Shown piece after piece: positions 11,936 to 23,398 of a stretch of DNA of 64,000 nucleotides; positions within the stretch are counted from its first letter, which is position 1; the number at the start of each line of letters is the position of its first letter. The DNA comes from Podaxis mareebaensis (lineage: Eukaryota > Basidiomycota > Agaricomycetes > Agaricales > Agaricaceae). The stretch spans positions 124,001 through 188,000 of the forward strand of contig JAEUWP010000500.1 of the NCBI GenBank assembly GCA_018524725.1. Reading direction: 5' to 3'. A program made the translations under genes and the position numbers. The notes beneath the pieces are model-generated. The model was not told the DNA's origin and made no database searches. It saw only the letters and a program-made list of their open reading frames with translations.

Positions 11936-12169
11936 GGCTAGATTATTGTCATGCGATTCTACTTTTTGTAGGGTTCCAGGTTTAGTCAAAGGGTTTGGGG
12001 GAATGGGGATGAAAGATGACTTGTTTTCAGTTTTAGTATAGGACGCAGTAGTAGAAGCGAGCGCATCACTATTCTTTTCGACATTATATGTACGCTCTGG
12101 ATCTAACTCTAAAGGCTTAATTCAGGTACTATCCCTCAATAAAGGGAATATCAACAAATGGTGGCTTTG

Positions 12170-12446
12170 GCTCCGTTTTGCCATGTCATATCTTCGAGTG
12201 TGCGAAAAACATCGTTTCCCAATCTTTCTCTACTTGCCCTCAAAAGTATGGTCAGAAGTATAAGAATCCCCAATCGAGGCTCATGAAATCACAGATCAAA
12301 GGAAGTCCGCTGATGTCGTCGTTGTTGACCTTTGCCCCAGTTGTGGTCAAGGAGGTATTGATTTGTCTCCTTCCGCTTTCGACAGGCTCTCCGGCCGGAT
12401 GTTGGTCGTATTCAAGTCGAATGGGATTTCACTTAGTCCATGTGTA
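12170..12446 (+). pseudogene. Relic of an RlpA-like double-psi beta-barrel (expansin/barwin-like) gene
   Basis: Three frame-shifted blocks together match the DPBB fold of small secreted fungal expansin-like proteins. NIVSQSFSTCPQKYGQKYK (about 12205-12265) resembles the segment before the first Cys. KSADVVVVDLCPSCGQGGID (about 12303-12362) is the family's core VxVVDxCPxC followed by LSPSAFDRL. DVGRIQVEWDFT with a stop (about 12395-12434) is the terminal strand. The second and third blocks are in different frames with no intron between them, and the first join shows no GT-AG pair in phase, so this is a pseudogene. No signal peptide is seen upstream. Confidence 0.6.
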
Positions 12447-12449
12447 ACG

Positions 12450-13870
12450 TCTCCATTATCCTCCCTATTTTCATTCCATGTATATAAGATCTAGTCCATA
12501 CAAGTTACTGGATATGTCTCATAGACTCATGCCTCAATCTTCTTGCAGCCTTTGTATTGGGTGACAACAACAATGCAAGCCCCCCGAGTCATTGGTGATG
12601 CGGTTGTTAACTCCATCGCGGAAGAAGCTCGCCGATGTTTGCTTCATTGTCAGTAAGGTCCCATGTATTATCCCGGTGGCCTCATTGCGTGCCCTAAATA
12701 TTGTTAATAGAGTAATGAACGGCAGTGATCCAAAAATACAGAATACTCAGCTTCTGCGGAGGACGAAACGGAGGTATTACGGGAAAACACCGAGGAATGC
12801 TGGGTCCATGACTATGCAAGGAAACGTGGTAAATACTTAGGAAGAAAAAAAAGTCTGTGCACGACTGGTCCGTAACAGTCCATTTTCAAAGCTACTAACG
12901 CATTCAAGCAGCTGATTAGAATCGGAAACCCGATACTATTCAGGTTACTTGGTACTTCGCTTGATGGGTCGACTACTTCTGTCATCTTTGCTACATGGCC
13001 AGCATTCGTTGATATATTTACCACTTATATCATAGACTCTCATTTCCATTTTTCAGATATTGTCTGGCAACAGGTAAATGGGTCAATCGGCGATAGCAAT
13101 GCTGTGAAGGAAGTAAATGCGCTTGAAGGCTTTCAGGACGGGCTATAATATTTGTACCCGTGTGCCCACAACTCCCTGTTTTGTTTGTAAGGAGGCTGCA
13201 AACTGTGACATATTCAAAGTGTAAGAGCCTTTCAAAGAGCCAGTATCTCCACACGGCGTGTTGGGTGCGCTTGCCGTCTTATCGTTACGCTTGTGCTGCG
13301 TTGCCCAGGGTAATCACTTCTAAAGGTTGCTCCACACCTTCGTCAATGCATTTGGCAATCGAGTTTCCCGTTCCTTGGTGGGTATCATTGCGTTCGCTTA
13401 TTGAACCACGTCGAACGGTTGAGGGTGTCATTGTCCTGCCATTTCCACTCCAATTCCGGGTTGATTCCGTTGAACCTGGGGGTGATTTCGAAGCACGTGC
13501 TTCCCGATCGAGCGACGCCCCGCCCCTAACAACCTCTAACAACTCAAGCAGGCAACTCGCCCGCGTCCACCATAAACGTTCGATGCCCCGGTATTCCGGC
13601 TGTGCCGTGCACCATCATTCTAAGTGTTTCTGTCTACGACTGTGACGCGCCTTTGGAACCAACACACTGGGCTACTGGGATGTTCGCTGCCGTTACTATT
13701 ATTGCCTGGAACGAGTTAGTGAGGCGAGATAAGATATGCACTAGTATTATTCAGACCGAATCAATCCTATCGTCACTCAGTCGGACCACTCCTTATATCT
13801 ACTTATTCGCTGGCACTCCAACCTTTGCCCCTTCTCACCACAACTTTACCAACCAACCACCACCTGCCTT
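12450..13870. other. Spacer with unassigned open stretches
   Basis: I recognise no gene. On the plus strand an open stretch near 12740-12832 (NTEYSASAEDETEVLREN) ends at a GT, and another runs from about 12912 to 13149 (GNPILFRLLGTSLDGST), with a branch-like CTAAC and a CAG between them. Phases do not fit, and neither stretch resembles a family I know. From about 13200 to 13870 the sequence is open in places but low in coding character; its end is probably the promoter and leader of the next gene. Confidence 0.3.
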
Positions 13871-13879
13871 ACTATTACT

Positions 13880-14599
13880 ATGCCTCTCCCCCGCAAGTCG
13901 TTCAAGGACACTCAGGCTTTGTCCAAGGAAGCCAAGTCCTCCACCGCTCCTCTCGACGCTCAGCCCACCAACGTGCTCAGCGAGGTCGAGAAAGCGCGGT
14001 TGACGACGTCGCCTACAATACCCTCATCCAAGTTGCCCAAGGATGCGCGGGCCTATGAACACGAACGGCAGCGCCTCAGGAAGGCTGCCGACTTCGTCAA
14101 GATGCGTGCTCGGAAAGCTCAACAAGGAGCTGGGTGGGCAGGCACGAAGGCTCATCACCGCACTGGGTCGGGGAGGTCTTATTCAGGAAGTACGACGCCG
14201 TCGGAGAAGGGGGGACGACTTCGGGAGGAAGATGCCGAAGAGGACGAAGGAGAGGGGCTGGTCCTCTCTGACAGCTGGAAGGAGAATTTGGGCGTCACGA
14301 CTGTTGCGGCAGATCAGCCGCGCTACGAGGTCAAGCTCGCCGACCTCATTCGGCCGGGAAAGCCGCGCAAGCCCAAAGGTTCGTATTGCCTCCCCCAAGC
14401 AAACCCTATTTCAAACACTCACTATTCTTTAGGTGACAGCGATTTTGAAGTTATACCACACATTCGCTCGGTCATTGCACTGGATGACAATACCCCTGAC
14501 GAATTGGACGTTGATGAACCATGGGAGCATATTTATAACACCGATAGTGAAGACAACAAGGAGCTCTCCTATGCTCAGGTTGTTGCCCTTTCCAAATGA
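13880..14599 (+). CDS. Conserved basidiomycete-type protein of unknown function
   Basis: Two exons (13880-14378 and 14433-14599) give 221 residues. The intron (14379-14432, 54 bp, GTTCGT...TTTAG) is a multiple of three, so the unspliced frame is also open. The protein is hydrophilic and probably nuclear or cytosolic: a basic N-terminus, a helical Arg/Lys-rich stretch (YEHERQRLRKAADFVKMRAR, residues about 56-75), a Ser/acidic linker, then an acidic C-terminus (DELDVDEPWEHIYNTDSED). There is no membrane segment or signal peptide. I do not recognise a named domain. The ATG at 13880 sits in a good context at the end of a pyrimidine-rich leader. Confidence 0.75.
   Translation: MPLPRKSFKDTQALSKEAKSSTAPLDAQPTNVLSEVEKARLTTSPTIPSSKLPKDARAYEHERQRLRKAADFVKMRARKAQQGAGWAGTKAHHRTGSGRSYSGSTTPSEKGGRLREEDAEEDEGEGLVLSDSWKENLGVTTVAADQPRYEVKLADLIRPGKPRKPKGSYCLPQANPISNTHYSLGDSDFEVIPHIRSVIALDDNTPDELDVDEPWEHIYNTDSEDNKELSYAQVVALSK
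14379..14432 (+). other. Intron of length 3n without an in-frame stop
   Basis: GTTCGT donor and TTTAG acceptor bound 54 bp that keep the frame and contain no stop. Retention would insert 18 residues. The insert is poor in charged residues, unlike its flanks, so splicing is the likelier default. Confidence 0.6.
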
Positions 14600-14892
14600 C
14601 ATTTTTCTCTGTGCGGTTTATGAACCGCCTATTTGATTTCAGCCATATACCTTAGATTGTTATTTTTTGACGAGTTTGATTTATTAAAGCAGAGCAGTAA
14701 AGCCATACATTCATTGATGTAGTTAGCCCGGGACGGTACTTATAATATATTAATATAATAGATGACAGAGTGAGACGTGGCGTTTAACAGTGTCAATCCC
14801 GGTTATTCCTGTTGACATTTGTACATTTGCCCAGGATGAGTTGTCACACTTCAAGCTGGTGATTTGGGGTAACTGCATAGGGAGCAAAAAAG

Positions 14893-14966
14893 TGAGTCGA
14901 CCCAGGTTCGAACTGAGGACCTTCTGTGTGTTAGACAGATGCGATAACCAACTACGCCATCGACCC
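14893..14966 (-). tRNA. tRNA-Val (anticodon AAC)
   Basis: On the minus strand the sequence folds as a complete cloverleaf. The acceptor stem GGGTCGA pairs with TCGACTC, with one G-U. The D arm contains TAGTTGG. The anticodon stem TCTGT/ACAGA encloses the loop CTAACAC, which gives anticodon AAC. The T arm is CTCAG-TTCGAAC-CTGGG, including the B-box TTCGAAC; the discriminator base is A. There is no intron and no encoded CCA, as expected in eukaryotes. It lies between the gene ending at 14599 and the 3' end of RVB2. Confidence 0.92.
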
Positions 14967-14969
14967 CGT

Positions 14970-15450
14970 TGGCGTGAGGTAGATCCTTGACAATCCCAGT
15001 ACCTGGCTCTTCAAAAGACACGCTAGAGTGAACAACGGATGCTAGACGTCCGTCAAGATAAGCACTGACAAGCGTGGTCGAATAGTGCAAGTTGATTTCC
15101 GAAGAGATAGGTGTGGACTGAGGTTAAACAAGCCCGAATCCTGAAATAATCAAGATGGTGCACTGCCCCTGCGAAGCATAGGTAATGAAAGCAGATCCAG
15201 ATCTGCCTGCTAGGATATGTTCGTTGGAACGACAGGCGAAAGCTACAAAAACGCACAATGCTGAGAGGCTTGTGCATATTATCCTAGGATATACCAACAC
15301 AACCTTTGGATGTTTGCCCTGCTCGATCAATGGCGCAAAACAGATTACACATAGACAAAGGTAGAAACACCTGCAACAGAGGCCTAAGATACCTATAGCG
15401 CCACATTAGCAATGTGGATAGGAGAGCCCAGAAGTGTAACTCACAAAAAG
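14970..15450. other. Spacer between tRNA and RVB2
   Basis: I see no supported gene. Overlapping short minus-strand open frames (for example 15053-15330) lack splice signals that join and have no recognisable motif. It probably holds the RVB2 3' untranslated region. Confidence 0.4.
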
Positions 15451-15455
15451 GCCTG

Positions 15456-17163
<1,708 letters not shown>

Positions 17164-17292
17164 GGTGTCTAATATGCAGCCCAATAGAAATTGGAGAATG
17201 CTAGACGCGTCGTATTTGGCGAAGACGTGGGAGCCAAATAAAGAGCGCGTGAGTCGCCAGTCGCTTCCCTTTCCGGGTCCTCGGAAATCTTC
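17164..17292. promoter_or_regulatory. Divergent promoter RVB2 / mitochondrial uL2
   Basis: Only 129 bp separate the two start codons, so the genes must share a bidirectional promoter or use each other's leaders. No clear TATA element is present, in keeping with housekeeping genes. Confidence 0.6.
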
Positions 17293-18513
17293 ATGCTGGC
17301 CTCAGTCCGGGGCAGCCTTCGCTGCTCACTCGCCTCTGTCTCCCGCCTCTCCCTTCGCCCAACATCCGCAGCTCCATATAGGTCATATGCAACCGAAATC
17401 TGGAAAAATTCTGTAAACACAGAGGCGCAGGCGGCCTTTGCGCGCACCGAAGCCCTGTTCAAGACTTACAAACCCATAACTCCCGGTATCCGCCACCTCA
17501 AACGACCTCTGAACCTGCACCTTTGGGAGGGCAGACCAGTTCGACTTCTTACCGTTGCGCGTCGGAAAAAAGGCGGTCGCAACTCACATGGACATATAAC
17601 TGTGCGCCACCGTGGCGGAGGACACAGACAACGTATTCGCATTGTCGACTTTTACCGCAAGGAGCCCGGCGTGCATGACGTCGTACGCATTGAATATGAC
17701 CCCGGACGCTCAGCGCACATTGCGCTTGTGCGGAACCGGGATCCCAATGCGGAGGGTACGAAGAAGTGGAGTTATATTTTAGCTACGGAGGGAATGAGGG
17801 CAGGCGACCAGGTGCAAAGTTTCAGGCAGGGAATTCCGGAGGGATTCATTCCCGGTTTCAACTTGTCGTTCGATGAGAATGCCGGAAGCGGATCGGGTGA
17901 AGCTTCCGACCACACCCTCGCGCTGGGTTTATTGCGTACGCTCACGCTCAAGCCGGGCAATGTTCTACCTTTGCGGCTCATACCCCCTGGCACCATTATC
18001 CACAACATTTCATTGAAGCCTGATGGTCCCGGTATCCTTGTTCGTTCCGCTGGCTCCTTCGGCCAGGTCATCACGCATGAAGAAGGCGGTCGATATGTCC
18101 ATGTGCAATTACAGAGTGGTGAAGTTCGTAAGGTGTTGCGAAATTGTTGTGCTACTATCGGGAAGGTTAGCAACCCTTTGTGGAAACATAGAAATTTGGG
18201 CAAGGCTGGTCGTTCACGCTGGCTCGGTCGGAGACCATCCGTCCGCGGTGTGGCCATGAACGCGTAAGTTGTCTCATGTTTCTCATCCAAAGACGCACTC
18301 TTAGCTAACATTTTTCTTCCCAGTTGTGACCATCCTCACGGTGGTGGGCGTGGAAAGTCCAAATCTAATAAACATCCCGTGTCGATCTGGGGTTGGGGAA
18401 CAAAGGGTACGCGCACGAGGAAGCCTGGTCCCAAGGGTCCCAAGAACAGCAACAAAATGGTTATTCGCGAACGCCCAAGGGGCGTCGAGAAGCGTGGTGG
18501 TGCAGCTGCTTAG
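17293..18513 (+). CDS. RML2: Mitochondrial large-subunit ribosomal protein uL2m
   Basis: Two exons (17293-18263, 18324-18513; 60 bp GTAAGT intron) encode 386 residues. The N-terminus is a mitochondrial presequence rich in Ser, Arg and Ala ([20 protein letters not shown]). The uL2 body follows: [20 protein letters not shown], the RNA-binding IVDFYRK segment, [12 protein letters not shown], the loop [15 protein letters not shown], and [11 protein letters not shown]. Exon 2 carries the most conserved part, [13 protein letters not shown], close to the peptidyl-transferase centre, and a basic tail. The presequence and the spacer inserts separate it from cytosolic uL2. It is divergent from RVB2 and convergent with GON7. 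Confidence 0.93.
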
Positions 18514-18659
18514 ATTTTAATCCTCTATTATTCGGGTGTACATTTTCATCCGTTGTCACTAATATCCTGCCTCCCTCGAGTCTAATGTTGAAACGTCAAT
18601 CACCCGCTATCAATTCCATCAGTCCTCTTTACCTTTGAGGTTTGGGCATTAAACCGGCG

Positions 18660-18950
18660 TTACTGCTCTTCCTCTTCTTCCTCTTCCTCCTCCTCTTCCT
18701 CTGACTTCGTCTGCTTTGGCTCTTTTGTCAGCTCTGTTTTGCCAACTGCATCTCTCCACGCCGTCAACTCATTCCCCACTTGCTCTTTCGCCTTCATAAT
18801 TGCGGCTTGCAGGACAGTGTAATATGATTTTTGGCCATCAACAGGTGAGCCAGGTATAGTGAATTCGTGCCGTTTCGAAGTGGTTAATCCGTTGGCTTGG
18901 ACCCCAGCTGGCGGCTTGAGGTCGTAAGTGATTTGAATTGACGCAGACAT
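18660..18950 (-). CDS. GON7: EKC/KEOPS complex subunit Gon7
   Basis: A single-exon gene of 96 residues. KEOPS makes the universal N6-threonylcarbamoyl-adenosine at tRNA position 37; Gon7 is its small, partly disordered fungal/animal subunit that binds Kae1-Pcc1. The match rests on size, the N-terminal strand (IQITYDLKPPAGVQANGL), the motif TSKRHEF, the helix YYTVLQAAIMKAKEQVGNEL and TAWRDAVG. The C-terminus is an almost pure poly-Glu run of about 12 residues. The start is the first ATG in frame (MSASIQ). Its stop lies about 150 bp from that of the convergent uL2m gene. The family is short, so the call rests on overall pattern. Confidence 0.7.
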   Translation of the reverse strand: MSASIQITYDLKPPAGVQANGLTTSKRHEFTIPGSPVDGQKSYYTVLQAAIMKAKEQVGNELTAWRDAVGKTELTKEPKQTKSEEEEEEEEEEEEQ

Positions 18951-19859
18951 GAAAGAGAGAGGTGATATCTAATATTTGTGTCTGTTGCACAAAACCTTCT
19001 TGGTGTAATGAAAGCGCTTGATCCGCTGTGAAGAAATACGTATTTTCGGGACAGGACTGAATTTGGGAGCCTTTGATTTCGTGGCCAAGTATAAGCGCAT
19101 AGTTCTACTCAATCGTACTCCAACATTACTTAGTAGCGGTTAGCAACAAAACCACGAACAGAGAGCGGCAACACGTTGAACGTCACCATGATAAGTTACC
19201 TGCACCCACTCAAAGTCAGGGATGGAACGCCTGACACTTCATTTTCCGATTCCGACCGACTTGGCAACAAAACCACGTCAATGGCTCAGCTCATCTATAC
19301 AACATTACATACGTCAGGACGAACGCTGACATTAGACAAGAGGCAGATTCATGCTTGTTCTCCCCAAGTGTGCCGTCAATTAGCCAAGGGCTAATTTCTC
19401 CGGACCACGCTGCCGGAAGCCACGTGCGTAATTTTTTATCAAAATCCCGCATATCCCGCCCGATCATATAAATAAATCACCCAACCGCCAATTCGCGTTA
19501 ACCTGCCCATTTTCTTTTCTCCTCCCCCTCTCACCGCCCTACAAGATGGTCAAGATGGATGGATTCGCCCTCTAAAGGCGGGGGATAACCGAAAGACCCC
19601 TGCCGCCCACTTCGCCGATTTTATTGCTGCCTAACCATTTGCTGCCACTGGACGCTTCCTCGCCGCGGTCGCTCGATTTTTTTTCTTCCTGGGCCCGGCA
19701 ACTTTATCATCGAACATAGACGTTTGTTATTCGCATATAGAAGAACATTGTTGTATTTGGCCCCGATTTCGACTCCGTTTGTCGCCTTCGAGCTCTCGGA
19801 CAAGGATTGCTATCTTACAAAATTTATCGTTGCACAACCCTATTGACTATATCCTAACA
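18951..19859. promoter_or_regulatory. Intergenic region and leader of the methyltransferase gene
   Basis: There is no protein gene. A TATA-like element (TATAAATA) lies at 19467-19474, followed by a pyrimidine-rich tract (about 19509-19535) typical of fungal transcription starts. A ten-codon upstream open frame (19546-19575, ATGGTC...TAA) precedes the main start at 19860. The minus-strand open frame at 19621-19803 has no features of a gene. Confidence 0.5.
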
Positions 19860-21314
19860 ATGGATGGAAATAATACCACACGCCTAAAAGGTCGCGTTGC
19901 ACCTTCTGCTCACAACACGCCAGCACCAGTACCAACGCCGCCCACATCCTCCCTCCCGCCCCTTGGTCGACTTTTCACTACTCCAACCGAGCAAGTCTCT
20001 TCTGCCCTAGCCAACCTCCGTTCACTTTACTTCCCTCCTCCACCACCACCTCTCCCCAAAAATATCACCATCCCGAAACGTAATCTACCTAGTCATCTTA
20101 CTCATGGATCTTCTTCCGTACCGGATTCTGGTTACGCCTCTGCCGATGATGATGAAGACGGCTGCTGTGACGGTGAAGCAGTCAACGGTACTTCAATTAC
20201 AGAAGCTTGGGAACAACCTGCACAAAACCACGACACAGAAGTTGCACTAGAGCTGCTTAAAGCAGATCCGTTCGAACGTGCGTTTGCGATCAAATGGGTT
20301 ACCGGATTTATCGCTCGCTGTGATATGTGGATCGAGCTAGCTGAGGATGGCGAGGGTGAAGACGAAGGGATGAAAGGAGGATGTGATGACGAGGCGGCAA
20401 AACGTGCTGAGTTGATGGAGGAAGCAACGGCAATCTTGTCGTTGTTCTCCACTGACGAAGAGGAAGAGGAGTTCGCCGTGACTAGGACATTTGATTTTCC
20501 CCTCTCGCAGAAGAACGATAGAGGGATGGAGAAGGCAACGGTGATCAAGGTCGAGCTCAACGATGCTCCTCTGTCGAATCAAGACCATACCTCGGTTGGC
20601 TTGCAGAGTTGGGCAAGCTCGATCATATTGGCGGAGAGGATGACAGCTTCGCCTTCCACTTTTTCACTCTCTCCTTCTCATTTTACATCCGAAGATGGGA
20701 AGCCGTTGAGGATTTTGGAGCTGGGCGCCGGAACGGGAATGCTCAGTATCGTCGCTGCGAAAATCTTGGCCGAGGCTGAGCCTAAACCAACAATTGTGGC
20801 AACGGACTACCACCCTGATGTGCTGGAAAATCTGAAGAAGAACGTGGGGACTAATTTCCCTTGTTCTTCTCTCTCTGGATCTCCGCCAATCGAAGTGAGG
20901 TGCCTCGATTGGGAAAACCCACGGTACGATGCTCCGCTGGACGAGCCTTTCGATATTATTCTGGCTGCAGACGTCGTTTACCACCCAGACCATGCACGTT
21001 GGATCAAAAACTGCGTCGAGAAGTTGTTGCGAGTTCCCGTTGCATGTGACTCACATCTCGCTGACCATAAGAATGGCGAATCAGCAAAGGGAGGCGTGTT
21101 TTGGTTGATGATCGCGGTCCGTAGTACGGGTAGGCACGAGGGGGTACACGCAACAGTAGATACGTTGCTTCCTCATGCGATGGGGGATGCTGGCGGCCAT
21201 GAGCGGGAGCTAGTTATTCTAGAGAAGCAGGAGGTTGGTAAACAGGAAGGCCTTGGAAGGGCGGATGAAGGGGGTTACAAGTTGTTTAAAATTGGATGGG
21301 GAAGTTGTCCGTAG
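19860..21314 (+). CDS. Family-16 (METTL21/22-like) S-adenosylmethionine protein methyltransferase
   Basis: Intronless, 484 residues. It is a seven-beta-strand methyltransferase of the family that methylates lysines on translation factors and chaperones; the substrate is unknown. The SAM-binding motif I LELGAGTGMLSIVA is near residue 285, followed by the acidic loop IVATDYHPDVL near 316, the post-I segment VRCLDWENP, and LAADVVYHPDHA near 367 (the DxVY-type motif of family 16). The N-terminal 150 residues are Pro/Ser-rich and probably disordered. I start at the ATG at 19860 (context AACAATGG); the frame is open further upstream only from a TTG. Antisense open frames in it are shadows. Confidence 0.85.
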   Translation: MDGNNTTRLKGRVAPSAHNTPAPVPTPPTSSLPPLGRLFTTPTEQVSSALANLRSLYFPPPPPPLPKNITIPKRNLPSHLTHGSSSVPDSGYASADDDEDGCCDGEAVNGTSITEAWEQPAQNHDTEVALELLKADPFERAFAIKWVTGFIARCDMWIELAEDGEGEDEGMKGGCDDEAAKRAELMEEATAILSLFSTDEEEEEFAVTRTFDFPLSQKNDRGMEKATVIKVELNDAPLSNQDHTSVGLQSWASSIILAERMTASPSTFSLSPSHFTSEDGKPLRILELGAGTGMLSIVAAKILAEAEPKPTIVATDYHPDVLENLKKNVGTNFPCSSLSGSPPIEVRCLDWENPRYDAPLDEPFDIILAADVVYHPDHARWIKNCVEKLLRVPVACDSHLADHKNGESAKGGVFWLMIAVRSTGRHEGVHATVDTLLPHAMGDAGGHERELVILEKQEVGKQEGLGRADEGGYKLFKIGWGSCP

Positions 21315-21415
21315 GGCTTTAATGAAGCGATACAGCATCAGTGATATAATTAATGGTCCAGAGTCCTGTCTTATATCAATACGGGTATATTATACTCGCC
21401 CCTTCTAACTCCATA

Positions 21416-22643
21416 TCAACAGCCCATGGTGATGCCATTATAAGGACCACTGTGATCATCGATACTACCAAAAAAGATCATAGGGAGGTCGCCAACAATG
21501 CACTGGTCGCTCGGATTGTCTTGACCGGGACAGGAGAGCCACTGATCGTTCTCGTCGATATGGATTTCACCAGAAGGATGGTGGAAGCCCAGGAATTCGC
21601 CTGAATAATACTGAGTCACTGTATTTTAAAAGAATGGCATTTTTCGTACCAGGGAGGATAGGAACGATATCTTTCTTGTTATTGATATGTGTGAAAGAGA
21701 GGTGAGAGTCGATGTAGTTGGCGAAATCTTGATTGCCAACCTGAACACTTTGGTCAGGGCCTTGGAAGTTTATAGGATCATAAGGGCGAGGGACTTACCC
21801 GAGGTGTGCCATAGCCGATTGTACGGAAGGTCACTCCGGTGATGTAAAGAGGAAGGTATATACCATCGAGTAAAGCAATAGCGGCGCCAAGCGAGTGACC
21901 GATAGTTGTTACCTGGGTTGCAGCGTGCTGTGCAATCGCAGTCTGGACAGCAGACAATATTTGTGTTGCAGTCCTATTTTTAGCCCGTTTACTATCGGAG
22001 TCACTCGCAGCTTAGGCATGAAATGGAAACGTACTTAGCATGCTCGTTGGCGAAACCCGTGTGCACTTCGACGGATGACGGAATACCCGGGAACAGAGAA
22101 GGATCCAGGCTTCCGAGAACGATATTAAGATCGGTAGCGATGGCTGCGCTTTGAGAGATGTCAACGACTGAGTGCTGTGCACGCGTTTGTTCAGAACCTA
22201 CACTTTGTCGAAGTTGGTTCCTTGGTGGGCCACAATCACTGATGCTTGTGAAGGTGAATACCCAACATACCCTGAAATGATCAAAGTATCAAGCTCTTAG
22301 TAGGAAATCCGCGAGGGCAGGTCAAGAGAGCACGAACATGACTGGACGGTTGCTCCATCGCCGCCAGAGGCTACGGGAATAAAATCCGAATTGGCCTCAC
22401 AGTTTGCTGTAGAGGTGTCAGCGAAGGGGAGGTCCCAACCAGCGCAGTTACATCACCTCCGCATGTCCACGTGCTTGTAAGACTAGGATCGCAGTACGCT
22501 GTGCTCACGAAGTGCGTAAAAGGCGTGTATGCATTGATTTGGTCAGCCGTTAGTGCAGTGATGGTCTGTCGTCTCTCCACGGGGCTGGCCTTGGCAAGAG
22601 GGGTTGCCAGCAAAGCTGCAAGGAAAATCCATGGGGTCAGCAT
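21416..22643 (-). CDS. Secreted class-3 lipase (tandem copy 1)
   Basis: Extracellular alpha/beta hydrolase of the Rhizomucor lipase / feruloyl esterase type; it hydrolyses acyl esters such as triglycerides. The start at 22641-22643 opens a signal peptide (MLTPWIFLAALLATPLAKAS) followed by a short propeptide ending with basic residues (VERRQ). Splicing gives CGANCEANSDFIPVASGGDG, then WYVGYSPSQASVIVAHQGTN (oxyanion/lid region), the nucleophile elbow TIGHSLGAA, GYGTPRVGNQDFA, the acid as NKKDIVPILPG, and a C-terminus with GFHHPSGEIHI and DDHSGPYNG, which supply the candidate catalytic His. At least six introns have normal GT-AG borders and fitting phases. A TATA box lies about 115 bp upstream. 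Confidence 0.88.
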
Positions 22644-22757
22644 AGTTTCCGAAAGAGCAAAGAGCAGCTGCGACGGCGAAGTAAAAGGAGAGAGATTCCA
22701 GAGCTGGCACCCAAAGAAAGGGCCCGTTCAGTTCAGAGTCTGCAAGGGCAGACACGA

Positions 22758-22765
22758 TTTATACC
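22758..22765 (-). promoter_or_regulatory. TATA box of lipase copy 1
   Basis: On the minus strand GGTATAAATC, about 115 bp before the ATG. The same element with near-identical flanks precedes lipase copy 2. Confidence 0.6.
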
Positions 22766-22789
22766 CCAAATCTGGTTCTGGATGAGGCT

Positions 22790-23398
22790 ACATCGTCCGT
22801 TCCATTTCTATTTGAACTTCTCTCTCTTCCTTGCTTGAGCCGTTGAACACGGTTGCGCCGTTTGTGACACGGGGTCAAGGGTTTAGACGTTTATGCGTGT
22901 ATAGCGGATTTGTGTAAATGACGCAACGGAGGGCAGCTAAAAGTAGCGTTTCAGCTTCCGAGTCTGGGAAACGGATCAGAGCTGGTAATCCCACTTCACG
23001 GGTATCAACCACGTCTAGTCGCTGTATATCTCGTTGCACCTCTGAGATGTGCATGATCTAAATTACCTTCAATCTACTCTAGTCGCCACCCCTAATCAAG
23101 TGCTTTGTTCCCACATGTAATCAGGGATGCTCACGACCGTGAAAACTGAATTTGGTCGTTCTCGAGGAGGATAGACGGGGCTGTCAACCGACGAAAGGGG
23201 TAACAGTTGTTCAAGATCAGATAGGGCGGTCAATTATGAGTGATTCCTAAGATGAGATGTTATCGATATATATATATCTCGGACTCAGGTGCATAGACAC
23301 GTCGTTGATGGTTTTCTGCAGTTACATACAACGGAGCTTCCGGAACTGAAACTCCACGAGTAAAGGTATACAATGTTGATGTCAGCAGGACCATCCAT
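22790..23398. other. Spacer between the tandem lipases
   Basis: No gene is visible. It must contain the distal promoter of copy 1 and the 3' end of copy 2. A short TA-repeat lies near 23267-23277. Confidence 0.45.

Noticed and set aside
13160..13645. 161-codon plus-strand frame
   Set aside because: Irregular composition, no recognisable motif, and an equally open frame on the other strand.
17772..18311. 179-codon minus-strand open frame
   Set aside because: Complete antisense shadow of mitochondrial uL2, whose sense frame is strongly conserved.
20132..20588. Minus-strand open frames of 83-142 codons, Ser-rich
   Set aside because: Antisense to the acidic stretch of the methyltransferase; poly-Ser is what antisense of Glu/Asp codons gives.
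23267..23277. Short TA dinucleotide run, and a similar one near 1630
   Set aside because: Too short to be a meaningful microsatellite or telomeric/centromeric signal.
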